Source: Actinomycetes bacterium (GTDB lineage Bacteria; Actinomycetota; Acidimicrobiia; Acidimicrobiales; Palsa-688). Taken from it: DNA of 64,000 bases. Shown one piece after another: positions 30,972-40,350 of this stretch. The stretch lies in NCBI GenBank assembly GCA_021850325.1, contig JAJZMF010000004.1, positions 62,001 to 126,000 on the forward strand. The letters run 5' to 3'. Every line of letters starts with the position of its first letter. Position 1 is the stretch's first letter. The translations under genes and the position numbers were made by a program. The notes beneath the pieces are model-generated. The model saw nothing but the letters and a program-made list of their open reading frames with translations. It was not told where the DNA came from and ran no database searches.

Positions 30972-33542
30972 TCAGTCGGCCCCGTGCCGGGCGAGGACGG
31001 CGCCGAGCCCGCTCAGCCGGGACCGGAAGGCCAGGTTGATGCCGAGGCGCTCCAGGGACTGGGCGACCTGGCGCTGCCCGTGGGCAGAGGGGTGCTCGTG
31101 GAGCCAGCTGCGTGCCCGCTCCGCCGTCTCGGGCCCCTCGGTGGCGAGCGCGGGCAGCGACATGAGGACCCGCGGGACCACTTTGGGCGGCCATCCGTCC
31201 TGCATCTGCGCCCAGTGGCGCTCGATGGCGTCCCACGCCAGGCGGGCCCCCTCCCGCCGCCCGAGGATGCCCATGACGAGGTAGGGCGCGTCCTGGAGGC
31301 GGATCTCGCCCGAGAAGGCGAGCTCGAGGGCCCGGGCCAACAGGGCCGGGTCGGAGAAGCCGCCCAGGGCATGGAGGTAGCGGACCTCGTCCTGGGGGGT
31401 GGCCGCCTCGGTGTACATGGAGTGGAGCAGCTCCCATTCTTCCTGGCCACCCGATGCGGCCACGACCTGGGCCACCGCTGTGGCCAGGTCCGCAGGCAGC
31501 GCCACCCCACCCGATCGGGCTGCGTGGAGCTTGTCCAGGGCGTGGCCCTGGACCTCCTTGTCCGCCCCGGTGGTCCCGAGCAGGGTCACCAGGCGGGCAC
31601 GCAGACGAGCCTGGCGAGGGCCCTCGCCGTCCACTGCCTCCCAGCCCGACCGGCTGAAGGCGGTCGAGGCCAGGGCCCTGGTGAGGCTCTGCACCCCCCG
31701 CCGGTCCGGCGCAGCGCACAGCAGGTCGACCGTACCGAGGCCGGTGGAGAGCGCCCACCAGACGTCGGGGTCGGGGTCCCCTGAGAGCAGCGACCACAGT
31801 TCGAGCGAGGTCTCCAGGGGCACGGTGCCGGCGACGGTCCCGAAGAACGTGTCCACGGCCAGGCTGAGACGCTCGCGCTGGCTCAGCTGTCCGAGCGAGC
31901 CGTGGAGACGGGCGCGCAGCTCGGGGCTGTAGCCGGCCCGGTAGACCCCCCAGGCCTCCTCGTTGAGCGCCACCCAGGTAGGCTCCTCGGCGAGGTCGAG
32001 GGTCGTCGAGGGGCTGTCCAGCAGGAACTGATGACGCTCGGTGGGCCCGTCGGCGTGACCGCAACGCAGCGTCACGGGCACCACCCACTGCTGGGCGTCG
32101 TCCGTCCCCCCGTCGAGCAGGAACCGGCGCTGGCTGATGCGCAGCCGGGACGGGCTCTCGAGCTCCACGCTGACCAGGGGGTGCCCCGCCTGGTTGACCC
32201 AGGTGCCCATGGTGGCCTGGACGGGTTGGCCGGAGGCCGCCTCCAGGGCCTCCCACAGGTCGGTGGTTGCGGTGTTGGAGAAGCGGTGCCGCTCGAGGTA
32301 GAGGTTGAGGCCCCGGCGGAACGTGTCGTAGCCGAGGTACCGCTCGATCATGCGCAGGACCGCGCCGCCCTTGTCGTAGGTGATCACATCGAACATGTCC
32401 TCGGCCTCCTCGGGCCGGCCGACCTTGTACTCGATGGGCCGGCTGGCCCTGAGGCTGTCGGTGGACATGGCGGAGGCCCGGTCCACCCCGGAGGTCGCCC
32501 AGACCTGCCACCGGGGCTCGAACGCGTCCGACACCAGGAGCTCCATGAAGGTGGCGAAGGCCTCGTTCAGCCAGATCCCCTCCCACCACTTCATGGTCAC
32601 CAGGTCGCCGAACCACATGTGCGCCGTCTCGTGGGCGACCGTGGAGACCACGCGTGCCCTCTCGACCTGGGCCGCGCCGTCGGCCACCAGCAGTGCTGAC
32701 TCACGGTAGGTGACCAGCCCCAGGTTCTCCATGGCACCCGCTGCGAAGTCCGGGATGGCGATGTGGTCGAGCTTGTCCGCCGGGTAGGGCATGGAGAAGT
32801 AGCCGCTCAAGAAGCGAAGAGAGTGTGCGGCAGCCTCGGCCGCCAGGTGACGGAGCTGCCCGCGCCCCGGTACCGACCCGATGCGCACGGGCACCCCGTC
32901 CACATCGACCGGTTCGGTCATCTCGAAGGGGCCTACGGCCAGTGCCACCAGGTAGGTCGACATCTTGACCGTGTCGGCGAAGCGGGCCCTGCGACGTCCC
33001 GGCCCGGCAGGCTCGGAGGAGATCTCCCTGCCGTTGGAGAGCACGGTGAGGCGCTCGTCGGCCACCACGCTGATGCCGAAGGTCGCCTTGAAGTCGGGCT
33101 CGTCCCAGCACGGGAACGCCCGGCGGGCGTCGGTCGACTCGAACTGGGTCGCGGCCAGCACCACCCGGTTGCCGTCCCGGTCCCTGAAGGTGCTGCGGTA
33201 GAAGCCGCGCAACAAGTCGGTGAGGCGGCCGGTGAAGCTCATGTGCAGCGAGAACACCCCCGGCTCCAGCCGGCCGGGCGGCCGCAGGGCAACCTGCTCC
33301 TCCTCGGGGTGGTAGTCGACGGCCAGCTCCTCGGCCCGGCCGCCCTCCGTCGACCTGATGGAGGCCGCCACGATCACCAGGTCGGCGGAGTTGAGGACGA
33401 GATCGACTGTGGCCTGGTTGACCGTGAGCCGCACGTCGGCCTGGCCCTTGAACGTCCCTGCGTCCAGGTCGGGCTCGAAGACCAGCTCGTAGTGCTCGGG
33501 CACGGTGTGCCTCGGTAGACGGTATGAGGGTAGCTCGCTCAC
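30972..33542 (-). CDS. pepN: Aminopeptidase N (M1 family)
   Basis: This 856-residue zinc aminopeptidase has the GAMENLGLV exopeptidase motif and the zinc motif HETAHMWFGDLVTMKWWEGIWLNE (HExxH with the distant Glu in LNEAF). An ERAP1-like C-terminal region follows. It removes N-terminal residues from peptides in the cytoplasm. HEtaH is the HExxH form, with Glu as catalyst. The start is the GTG (VSELPSYRL), placed exactly 7 nt after a TAGGGT box. The GTG 9 nt further upstream would lie inside the leader. The phosphoesterase gene follows after 4 nt. Confidence 0.95.
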   Translation of the reverse strand: MSELPSYRLPRHTVPEHYELVFEPDLDAGTFKGQADVRLTVNQATVDLVLNSADLVIVAASIRSTEGGRAEELAVDYHPEEEQVALRPPGRLEPGVFSLHMSFTGRLTDLLRGFYRSTFRDRDGNRVVLAATQFESTDARRAFPCWDEPDFKATFGISVVADERLTVLSNGREISSEPAGPGRRRARFADTVKMSTYLVALAVGPFEMTEPVDVDGVPVRIGSVPGRGQLRHLAAEAAAHSLRFLSGYFSMPYPADKLDHIAIPDFAAGAMENLGLVTYRESALLVADGAAQVERARVVSTVAHETAHMWFGDLVTMKWWEGIWLNEAFATFMELLVSDAFEPRWQVWATSGVDRASAMSTDSLRASRPIEYKVGRPEEAEDMFDVITYDKGGAVLRMIERYLGYDTFRRGLNLYLERHRFSNTATTDLWEALEAASGQPVQATMGTWVNQAGHPLVSVELESPSRLRISQRRFLLDGGTDDAQQWVVPVTLRCGHADGPTERHQFLLDSPSTTLDLAEEPTWVALNEEAWGVYRAGYSPELRARLHGSLGQLSQRERLSLAVDTFFGTVAGTVPLETSLELWSLLSGDPDPDVWWALSTGLGTVDLLCAAPDRRGVQSLTRALASTAFSRSGWEAVDGEGPRQARLRARLVTLLGTTGADKEVQGHALDKLHAARSGGVALPADLATAVAQVVAASGGQEEWELLHSMYTEAATPQDEVRYLHALGGFSDPALLARALELAFSGEIRLQDAPYLVMGILGRREGARLAWDAIERHWAQMQDGWPPKVVPRVLMSLPALATEGPETAERARSWLHEHPSAHGQRQVAQSLERLGINLAFRSRLSGLGAVLARHGAD

Positions 33543-33549
33543 CCGGGTC

Positions 33550-33555
33550 ACCCTA
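33550..33555 (-). promoter_or_regulatory. TAGGGT -10 box of leaderless pepN
   Basis: It is 7 nt before the chosen GTG of pepN on the minus strand. It settles the start among two nearby in-frame GTG codons. Confidence 0.55.
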
Positions 33556-33621
33556 CGGCCACGAGGGCCGTTGTGCCAGCCCCGACGGCAGGGGCACCGG
33601 GGTGGGCCCCGGTGCGCAGGC

Positions 33622-34317
33622 TCAGTCCTCCTCCGTGCCCGGGAGGTAGTCGAGGTCGAGGTCGGCCAGGCGCACCAGAGCCGACGCCACCCAGGAGGCC
33701 ATCGAGGTGAGAGTTGCCTCGACCGCCGCGCTCACCTGGCGCGTCGCACTGGCGCGTGCCAGGGCATCGCCTCCTCCGGCTCGTTGGGGCACCCAACCGG
33801 GCAGCACCGTCCCGTGCTCGTCCACGGCCTCGTCGGAGACAGGCAGGGGCACCCGGTAGGTGCCCTCATAGGCCACCTCCACGGCCAGCTCGCTCGGGCC
33901 GGGGTCCTCGCGGACCGCCTCCTCGAGCACCGGCGCCGAGCGGGCCAGGTGCTCCGCCCCTAGCTCAGGGCTCTCCTCCGGGAGCACCTGGAGCACCTGG
34001 GCCAGGTCAGGACGGCTGGCCAGCCGCTGGACGCGGAACACGAGCTCCACTCCCACCTCGGGCGGGTCCTCCACGCTCTCACCAGCCAGCACGGCGCGCC
34101 ATGCCGCCTGGCTCCAGCTCGGCCAGTCCAGGTTGAGGTCGGCGCTCACGCGGGGAGGGTCGCTGTCGCCCGGCAGGCTCACGGACGCCTCCCAGACGAG
34201 GTCGCCGTTGAGGAGGTCGTAGACCATCCGGTCCTCCTGGCCGGCGTGCTCGAGCAGGCTGGCGTCCAGGGCGGACCGAAGCACCGCCACCGCGTCCAGG
34301 AACAAATGGTCCAGCAT
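33622..34317 (-). CDS. Hypothetical protein, 231 residues
   Basis: I do not recognise this protein. It is acidic and soluble. It opens MLDHLFLDAVAVLRSALDAS, has a central beta-rich part (VYDLLNGDLVWEASVSLPG and then SADLNLDWPSW) and ends with LDLDYLPGTEED. The ATG has ggag about 8 nt upstream. The antiparallel frames are not protein-like. It stands between pepN (same strand) and ychF (divergent), with no operon partner. Confidence 0.65.
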   Translation of the reverse strand: MLDHLFLDAVAVLRSALDASLLEHAGQEDRMVYDLLNGDLVWEASVSLPGDSDPPRVSADLNLDWPSWSQAAWRAVLAGESVEDPPEVGVELVFRVQRLASRPDLAQVLQVLPEESPELGAEHLARSAPVLEEAVREDPGPSELAVEVAYEGTYRVPLPVSDEAVDEHGTVLPGWVPQRAGGGDALARASATRQVSAAVEATLTSMASWVASALVRLADLDLDYLPGTEED

Positions 34318-34467
34318 CAGAGGCTCCGGGCCCGGGCCGATTGTCGCCCCACTACTTCGACAGTACAGCCTCTCCGCCCTGTGGCTGGCCGCTTCTGCGC
34401 CGCCGGTCAAGCCCGGGCGCCCCGTCTGGTCGGTCCCCACCCGGGTGGGCCGTGCCCGGCGCCGCTG

Positions 34468-34473
34468 TAGCGT
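34468..34473 (+). promoter_or_regulatory. TAGCGT -10 box of leaderless ychF
   Basis: It is 6 nt before the GTG at 34480. An earlier GTG at 34474 directly abuts the box and is therefore unlikely as a start. Confidence 0.55.
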
Positions 34474-34479
34474 GTGGCC

Positions 34480-35556
34480 GTGGAACGCATCGGACTGGTG
34501 GGCCTGCCCAATGCCGGCAAGTCGAGCCTCTTCAACGCACTGACCGGTGGCAACGCCCTGGTGGCCAGTCACCCCTTCTCGACCACCGAGACCAGCGTGG
34601 GCGTGGCCCAGGTGCCCGACCACCGCTTGGACGCCCTGGCCGAGATGAGCAGGTCGCGCAAGGTCGTGCACGCCGGGGTCGAGCTGGTGGACATCGCCGG
34701 CCTGGTCGCCGGCTCGTCCACCGGGGAGGGCCTGGGCAACCGCTTCCTGGGCGGCATAAGGGAGGCCGACGCCATCTGCCTCGTGCTGCGGGCGTTCGAG
34801 GACGACAACGTCGTCGGCGGCCACGACCCCGTGGAGGACCTGGGCGTGCTCGAGCTCGAGCTGGTCCTGGCCGACCTGGCCAGTGCGGAGACGCAACTGG
34901 AGCGCCGCCGTAAGGCGGCCAAGCAGGACAAGTCCCTGGAGGGCCAGCTGGTCGCGCTCGAGAAGGCCCGGTCGTTGCTGGCCGACGGTACGCCCCTGTA
35001 CCGGGCGGCCCTCTCCGACGAGGAGCGGGAACTGCTCAAGCCGTTCTTCATGCTCACGAACAAGCCCGTGCTGGCGGTGGTGAACCTGGGGGAGGACCAG
35101 GCGTCCACCGCCGAGGCGCTCACCAAGCCGGTGGAGGAAGAGCTGGGAGGCATGGCCGAGGTCCTCGGGGTCAGCGTCGAACTGGAGGCGGAGGCGGCCC
35201 AGCTGGCCCCCGCCGACCGGGCCGAGCTCATGGAGGGCCTGGGCCTGGGGGAGGGGGCGCTGCCCCGCGTGGCCCAGGCCGCCTACAGGCTCCTCGGGCG
35301 GCGGACCTTCTTCACCACTGGGGACAAGGAGTCCCGGGCCTGGACGTTCCGGGCCGGGGCCAAGGCCCCCGAGTGCGCCGGGGTGATCCACTCCGACCTG
35401 CAGAGGGGTTTCATCCGGGCCGAGGTGGTCCACTGGGACGAGCTTCTCGCCCTGGGCTCGTGGTCGGCCGCGCGCGACGCGGGCAAGCTGCGGGTGGAGG
35501 GCAAGGAGTACGTGGTGGCTGACGGGGATGTCCTCGAGATCCGCTTCAACGTCTGA
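34480..35556 (+). CDS. ychF: Redox-regulated ribosome-binding ATPase YchF
   Basis: This 358-residue Obg-family P-loop protein binds ATP rather than GTP and the large ribosomal subunit. The P-loop is GLPNAGKSS at residues 7-15 and switch/G3 is VDIAGLVAG. The G4 region reads NKPVLAVVNLGE in place of the NxxE found in most relatives. A coiled arm follows, and a C-terminal TGS domain has TFFTTGDKESRAWTFRAG and HSDLQRGFIRAEVV. The G4 change (NLGE) still carries Asn and Glu. Leaderless GTG start. The end overlaps the rsmI frame by 29 bp if rsmI uses its longest start. Confidence 0.95.
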   Translation: MERIGLVGLPNAGKSSLFNALTGGNALVASHPFSTTETSVGVAQVPDHRLDALAEMSRSRKVVHAGVELVDIAGLVAGSSTGEGLGNRFLGGIREADAICLVLRAFEDDNVVGGHDPVEDLGVLELELVLADLASAETQLERRRKAAKQDKSLEGQLVALEKARSLLADGTPLYRAALSDEERELLKPFFMLTNKPVLAVVNLGEDQASTAEALTKPVEEELGGMAEVLGVSVELEAEAAQLAPADRAELMEGLGLGEGALPRVAQAAYRLLGRRTFFTTGDKESRAWTFRAGAKAPECAGVIHSDLQRGFIRAEVVHWDELLALGSWSAARDAGKLRVEGKEYVVADGDVLEIRFNV

Positions 35557-36421
35557 GCCCCGCCGGCCCCGGCGCGGCACGCCCCGCTCCGCGGCCCCGG
35601 AACCGGGCCGTCGAGCGCGTCCTGCCCGGGCCGCTCGCCGGGGCGAGGAGGCTGACGGGGGCGCCGACGGCCCGGCCGGGCCCGGGCGCGCCCCGGTGGA
35701 GGACCGGGCAGCGCCGGCCGGCGAATGGGACGAGCGGGGCCGCCTGGTCGTCGTGGCGACGCCCATCGGCAACCTGGCCGACCTCTCGCCCCGGGCCGCG
35801 CTGGCGCTGGCCTCCGCCGACTACGTCTACTGCGAGGACACGCGCCGCACCCTCAAGCTCTTCAACCACGCCGCCATCAAGGGGCCCAAGCTGGTGGCCC
35901 ACCACAAGTTCAACGAGGCGGCCACGGCACAGCTGGCGGTGGACAGGGTGCGCGAGGGGGCGCTGGTCGTGCTGGTGACGGACGCAGGTACGCCTTTGGT
36001 GAGCGACCCCGGAGCGCGCCTGGTGCGGGCCGTTCTGGCCGAGGGCCTCCCCGTCGGGTCGGTGCCCGGGCCGTCCGCCGTCCTGTCCGCTCTGGTTGTC
36101 TCGGGCCTGGCCACCGAGAGATGGTGCTTCGAGGGCTTCCTGCCCCGACAGGGGGGGCAGCGCTCCGCCCGGCTGGCGGCGCTGGCGGCTGAGGAGGACC
36201 GGGCTGTGGTGGTCTACGAGTCCCCCTACCGCGCCGCGCGCACGCTGGCGGACCTCGCCCAGGCTTGTGGCGCCGACCGGCCCGCCGCAGTGTGCCGCGA
36301 GCTCACCAAGGTGCACGAGGAGGTGTGGCGGGCCACCCTCGGGGAGCTGGCCGAACGGGCCGCCGGAGGCGCCCTGCGAGGGGAGCTGGTCGTGGTGGTC
36401 GGCCCCGCCCCTCGCATGTAG
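35528..36421 (+). CDS. rsmI: 16S rRNA 2'-O-ribose methyltransferase RsmI
   Basis: RsmI methylates the 2'-hydroxyl of C1402 in 16S rRNA with SAM. The domain starts near residue 72 (RLVVVATPIGNLADLSPRA), followed by YVYCEDTRRTLKLFNH, LVTDAGTPLVSDPGARLV, VPGPSAVLSAL and ESPYRAARTLADL. From the ATG at 35528 (297 residues), an Arg/Ala/Pro-rich extension of about 70 residues precedes the domain. A GTG at 35696 would give a family-typical protein of about 241 residues and avoid overlap with ychF. Both are possible. metG starts just after the stop. Confidence 0.9.
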   Translation: MSSRSASTSEPRRPRRGTPRSAAPEPGRRARPARAARRGEEADGGADGPAGPGRAPVEDRAAPAGEWDERGRLVVVATPIGNLADLSPRAALALASADYVYCEDTRRTLKLFNHAAIKGPKLVAHHKFNEAATAQLAVDRVREGALVVLVTDAGTPLVSDPGARLVRAVLAEGLPVGSVPGPSAVLSALVVSGLATERWCFEGFLPRQGGQRSARLAALAAEEDRAVVVYESPYRAARTLADLAQACGADRPAAVCRELTKVHEEVWRATLGELAERAAGGALRGELVVVVGPAPRM

Positions 36422-36424
36422 CCT
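36419..36424 (+). promoter_or_regulatory. TAGCCT -10 box of leaderless metG
   Basis: It overlaps the TAG stop of rsmI and is 6 nt before the GTG of metG at 36431. Confidence 0.5.
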
Positions 36425-36430
36425 GGCCCG

Positions 36431-37936
36431 GTGCCCAGGTTCTACGTCACCACGCCCATCTACTACGTGAACGACGCGCCCCACATCGGGCACGCCTACA
36501 CGACGGTGACGGCTGATGCGCTGGCACGCTGGCACCGATTGATGGGCGACGATGTCAAGTTCCTCACCGGGACAGACGAGCACGGCCTCAAGGTCAAGCG
36601 CTCGGCCGAGGCCAACGGCCTGACGCCCCAGGAGCAGGCGGACCGCTACAGTGCCCGCTTCCGCGACACCTGGCAGCTCCTCGACATCTCCAACGACGAC
36701 TACATCCGCACCACGGAGCGCCGCCACCACGTGGCCGTCCAGGCGCTCATGCAGGCGGCGTACGACAACGGCTGGGTGACCCTGGGCACCTACGAGGGCC
36801 TCTACTGCGTCGCCTGCGAGGCCTACTACTCCGAGGGCGAACTGGAGGACGGCCTCTGTCCCGTGCACAAGAGGCCCGTGGAGCTGATGAAGGAGGACAA
36901 CTACTTCTTCCGGCTGTCGGCTCTGGCCGACCGCCTGCTCGAGTGGTACGAGCGGGACCCCGCAGCTGTCTCCCCCGAGCACAAGCGCAACGAGGCGCTC
37001 GGCCTCATCCGGGGCGGCCTGCAGGACATCTCGGTCACCCGGACCTCGCTCGACTGGGGAGTGCAGGTGCCCTGGGACAGCTCGCACGTCTTCTACGTGT
37101 GGTACGACGCCCTGATCAACTACGCCACGGCGGCCGGTTACGGGTCCGACCCGGCCCAGTTCGAACGGTGGTGGCCGGCGGTGCACCACCTCATCGGCAA
37201 GGACATCCTGCGCTTCCACTGTGTCTACTGGCCTGCGCTGTGCATGGCGGCAGGGATCGACCCGCCCCACCGGGTCTCGGTCCACGGTTACCTGCTGGTG
37301 GGCGGGGAGAAGATGTCCAAGACGGCCTTCAACCAGATCTCGCCCTCGGACCTGGTGCCCGTGTTCGGTGTAGACGGCTACCGGTACCACTTCCTGCGGG
37401 ACCAGCAGTTCGGCCCCGACGGGGAGTTCTCCTACGAGGCCATGGTGGCCCGCTACAACGCCGACCTGGCGAACAACCTGGGCAACCTCCTCGCCCGGGT
37501 CAGCGCCGTGGTGCAGACCAAGTGCGGTGGCATCGGCCCGGCTCCTGCGCCCGACAGCCCCCTGGCCCGGTTGGCGGCCGAGGTCTACCGCTCCGCTGCC
37601 GACGCCTGGGAGAGGGTGTCCCCCAGCGAGGCCCTGGAGGCCACGTGGCGCCTGGTCCGGGCGGCCAACGCGGCCCTCGAGGAGGTCGAGCCCTGGAAGG
37701 CCGAGCCCGGCCCCGCCGTCGACGCCGTCCTGGGCGATGCACTCGAGGTGCTCCGCCTGGTGGCTGTCCTGGCGTCCCCCGCCCTGACGAGGGCCCCGGC
37801 CGAGATCTGGCGCCGGATCGGCCTGCAGGGCGACCCGGGCGAGGCCCGACTGCCGGAGGCCGCAGCCTGGGGTGGTTACCCGGGGGGGCTGCCGGTCGAG
37901 AAGGGCGCCCCGCTCTTCCCCCGTCTCAACGGCTGA
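36431..37936 (+). CDS. metG: Methionyl-tRNA synthetase
   Basis: This 501-residue class I synthetase charges tRNA-Met. The HIGH-type motif is APHIGHAYT near residue 15. A zinc knuckle, CVACEAYYSEGELEDG then CPVHKRPVE, gives the CxxC...CxxH ligands, and KMSKT lies near residue 300. The C-terminal anticodon-binding domain is present. The EMAP-like tRNA-binding extension of some bacterial MetRS is absent, so it is the shorter type. Leaderless GTG start. It is followed by tatD, rsmA and ispE in the same direction. Confidence 0.96.
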   Translation: MPRFYVTTPIYYVNDAPHIGHAYTTVTADALARWHRLMGDDVKFLTGTDEHGLKVKRSAEANGLTPQEQADRYSARFRDTWQLLDISNDDYIRTTERRHHVAVQALMQAAYDNGWVTLGTYEGLYCVACEAYYSEGELEDGLCPVHKRPVELMKEDNYFFRLSALADRLLEWYERDPAAVSPEHKRNEALGLIRGGLQDISVTRTSLDWGVQVPWDSSHVFYVWYDALINYATAAGYGSDPAQFERWWPAVHHLIGKDILRFHCVYWPALCMAAGIDPPHRVSVHGYLLVGGEKMSKTAFNQISPSDLVPVFGVDGYRYHFLRDQQFGPDGEFSYEAMVARYNADLANNLGNLLARVSAVVQTKCGGIGPAPAPDSPLARLAAEVYRSAADAWERVSPSEALEATWRLVRAANAALEEVEPWKAEPGPAVDAVLGDALEVLRLVAVLASPALTRAPAEIWRRIGLQGDPGEARLPEAAAWGGYPGGLPVEKGAPLFPRLNG

Positions 37937-37946
37937 GCGCGTCGTC

Positions 37947-38705
37947 ATGTGGTTCGACAGTCACTGCCACATCCCTTACGAGGGGCTGGGGCCCGAGGGC
38001 ATCGGCCAGGCTCAGGCGGCGGGGGTGGCCCGCATGGTGACGATCGGGACCGACGCCGCCCAGTCGGCGGCGGCGCTGGAGGTGGCGGCCGGCCACGAAG
38101 GGGTGTGGGCGGCCGTGGGGCTCCACCCGCACGACGCCTTCCAGGGGGCTGACAGCCTCCTGCCCCTGCTCGGCGCCGGCCCGGGACGGGACAAGGTGGT
38201 GGCAATCGGTGAGTGCGGCCTGGACTACCACTACGACCTCTCCGAACGCCCGGTGCAGCGGGAGGCGTTCGCAGCCCAGGTGGCCCTGGCAAACGAGCAC
38301 TGCTTGGCCCTGGTGGTGCACACCCGCGAAGCCTGGGACGACACGTTCGGCATCCTCACCGCCGTGGGCGTCCCGGAGCGGACGATCTTCCACTGCTTCA
38401 CCGGTGGCCCCACCGAGGCCAAGCGTGCCCTGGACCTTGGTGCACGGCTGTCCTTCAGTGGCATCGTGACGTTCAAGAACGCCGACGAAGTCCGCGAGTC
38501 GGCGGCGCTGTGCCCGCTGGACAGGCTCCTGGTGGAGACGGACTCGCCCTACCTGGCCCCCGTACCGCACCGGGGCCGTCCCAATTCACCCGCCCTGGTG
38601 CCCGTGGTCGGCGCCGCGGTGGCCGCGGTCAAGGGGCTGGCCCCCGAGGAGGTGGAGGCCAGCAGCTGGGCCGCGGCCTGCACCGTGTTCGCCCTGGCGC
38701 CTTGA
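37947..38705 (+). CDS. tatD: TatD-family metal-dependent hydrolase
   Basis: This 252-residue TIM-barrel enzyme of the TatD DNase family opens MWFDSHCHI (metal-binding HxH). It has GECGLDYHYD (metal-ligand Glu), VVHTREAWDDTF, FHCFTGGPTEA and LLVETDSPYLAP. Members are 3'-5' DNases or quality-control nucleases. The ATG is 10 nt after the metG stop. The stop TGA overlaps the TTG of rsmA (TTGA). The order metG-tatD-rsmA-ispE is widely conserved in Gram-positive bacteria. Confidence 0.93.
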   Translation: MWFDSHCHIPYEGLGPEGIGQAQAAGVARMVTIGTDAAQSAAALEVAAGHEGVWAAVGLHPHDAFQGADSLLPLLGAGPGRDKVVAIGECGLDYHYDLSERPVQREAFAAQVALANEHCLALVVHTREAWDDTFGILTAVGVPERTIFHCFTGGPTEAKRALDLGARLSFSGIVTFKNADEVRESAALCPLDRLLVETDSPYLAPVPHRGRPNSPALVPVVGAAVAAVKGLAPEEVEASSWAAACTVFALAP

Positions 38706-39565
38706 CCCTGACCCGCTCGGACGTGAGCCGGCTCCTGGAGGCTCACGGTCTCTCCCCCAGCCGGGCGCTGGGCCAGAACTTCGTCGCCGACCCCAATACG
38801 GTGCGCAAGATAGTGCGCCTGGCAATGGTGCAGCCGGGCGACCTCGTGGTGGAGGTGGGCGGTGGCTTGGGCTCGCTCACCCTGGCGCTGCTGGAGGCGG
38901 GTGCCCGGGTGACGGTGGTCGAGAAGGACCGTTGGCTTGTACCGGTGCTGGGGGAGGTCCTGTCCGAGCGTGCTCCCGGGGCACCGGTGAGGGTGGTGCA
39001 GGCGGACGCCATGGTGCTCGACTGGTCGGCACTGCTCGAAGGTGGGCCATGGTCACTGGTGGCCAACCTCCCCTACAACGTGGCGACCCCCCTGGTGGCG
39101 GACCTGTTGGACCGGGTACCGGCGGTGGTCGCCATGACGGTGATGGTACAGAAGGAAGCTGCGGACCGACTGGTGGCCGGGCCCGGCAGCCCGGCCTATG
39201 GTGCCGTTTCGGTGAAGGTCGCCTACTGGGCCGAAGCCCGGCTGCTGGCCAGCGTGCCATCATCGGTCTTCGTGCCCAGGCCCCGTGTCGCCTCAGCCGT
39301 GGTCGGCATCCGGCGTCGCGCCGTGCCGGCGCTGAGCCCTGCCGTGGCCGGCCCCGAGGAGCTCTTCCGGGTGGTGAGAGCGGGCTTCGCCCAGAGGCGC
39401 AAGATGCTGCGCCGTTCGCTGGCGGTCCTGGGAGCCGGCCCGAGCTGCTTCGAGGCGGCTGGAGTTGGGCCGAGCGCACGGCCCGAGGAGCTCTCCCTCT
39501 CCCAGTGGGGAGCGCTGGCTGCGGCCCTCAGGGACGCCGCCGTTGCGCCGGAGGCTGGGAGATGA
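38702..39565 (+). CDS. rsmA: 16S rRNA dimethyladenosine transferase RsmA (KsgA)
   Basis: This 287-residue enzyme dimethylates two adjacent adenines in helix 45 of 16S rRNA during 30S assembly. Motifs are SRALGQNFVADPNTVRKIV (motif X), LVVEVGGGLGSLTLALLEAG (SAM site), VVEKDRWLVPVL and VANLPYNVATPLV (the NLPY catalytic motif). The start is the TTG that overlaps the tatD stop (TTGA). The frame is open far upstream, but that is not coding. The stop overlaps the ispE ATG (ATGA). Confidence 0.94.
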   Translation: MTLTRSDVSRLLEAHGLSPSRALGQNFVADPNTVRKIVRLAMVQPGDLVVEVGGGLGSLTLALLEAGARVTVVEKDRWLVPVLGEVLSERAPGAPVRVVQADAMVLDWSALLEGGPWSLVANLPYNVATPLVADLLDRVPAVVAMTVMVQKEAADRLVAGPGSPAYGAVSVKVAYWAEARLLASVPSSVFVPRPRVASAVVGIRRRAVPALSPAVAGPEELFRVVRAGFAQRRKMLRRSLAVLGAGPSCFEAAGVGPSARPEELSLSQWGALAAALRDAAVAPEAGR

Positions 39566-40335
39566 GCGCAGGCACCATCGGGCGGGGGACCGGGGCGACC
39601 ACGACCTTGCTGGCCCCCGCCAAGCTGACCCTGTCCCTGAGGGTCACCGGGACCGCCCCCAACGGCCTCCACCTGCTCGAGTCGGAGATGGTGAACATCG
39701 ACCTGTGCGACGAGCTCACCTTTGCCGAGGGCGACGGGCTGGAGGTTGTGGACGGGGGGGTGGTAGGAGGTCATGGGGAGGTGCCGGAGGACGGGACCAA
39801 CCTGGTGGCGAGGGCACTGAGGCTGACAGGACGGACGGCGTACGTACGCCTGGTGAAGCGCGTGCCGGCCGGGGGCGGGCTGGGTGGAGGGTCCTCCGAT
39901 GCCGCGGCCGTGCTGCGTTGGGCCGGTGCGCGGGGTGAAGCCGGGCTGGCACTGGCGTCCCAGCTCGGCTCGGACGTGCCCTTCTGCCTGGCCGGGGGTG
40001 GGCGGGCGCTGGTGCGGGGGACGGGCGAACTGCTGGCGCCTCTTCCCTTCGAGGAGCTGGCCGGGGCCCCCTTCACCCTGCTCGTGCCCCCGTTCGGCAT
40101 GGACACGGGCGCGGTCTACCGGGCCTGGGACGCCATGGGCGGGCCGGTGTCCGACAACTACAACGACCTGGAAGCCGCAGCCCTGGCCGTCGAGCCCCGG
40201 CTGGGCCGGTGGAGGGACGAACTGGCTGAGGCTACGGGCAAGAGGCCCCGGCTGGCAGGTAGCGGTTCGACCTGGTTCGTCCCCGGTGAGCACCCCGGGG
40301 ACGGCCGGGTCGTGACCCGTGTGACCCGGCCGTGA
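39562..40335 (+). CDS. ispE: 4-Diphosphocytidyl-2-C-methyl-D-erythritol kinase
   Basis: This GHMP kinase of the MEP isoprenoid pathway phosphorylates the 2-hydroxyl of CDP-ME. Motifs are LAPAKLTLSLRVTG near the N-terminus, PAGGGLGGGSSDAAAVL (ATP-binding loop) and AGSGSTWF near the C-terminus. At 257 residues it is shorter than the usual 290-310. The region between the first motif and the glycine loop is compact, but the three GHMP motifs are intact. The ATG overlaps the rsmA stop. It ends 15 bp before the convergent bS22 gene. Confidence 0.9.
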   Translation: MSAGTIGRGTGATTTLLAPAKLTLSLRVTGTAPNGLHLLESEMVNIDLCDELTFAEGDGLEVVDGGVVGGHGEVPEDGTNLVARALRLTGRTAYVRLVKRVPAGGGLGGGSSDAAAVLRWAGARGEAGLALASQLGSDVPFCLAGGGRALVRGTGELLAPLPFEELAGAPFTLLVPPFGMDTGAVYRAWDAMGGPVSDNYNDLEAAALAVEPRLGRWRDELAEATGKRPRLAGSGSTWFVPGEHPGDGRVVTRVTRP

Positions 40336-40350
40336 AGCGCCGCGCCAGCT

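Noticed and set aside
34318-35772. Long minus-strand frame joining the 231-residue hypothetical gene across ychF
   Set aside because: It runs antisense through the conserved ychF. Only the part after the ATG at 34317 is protein-like.
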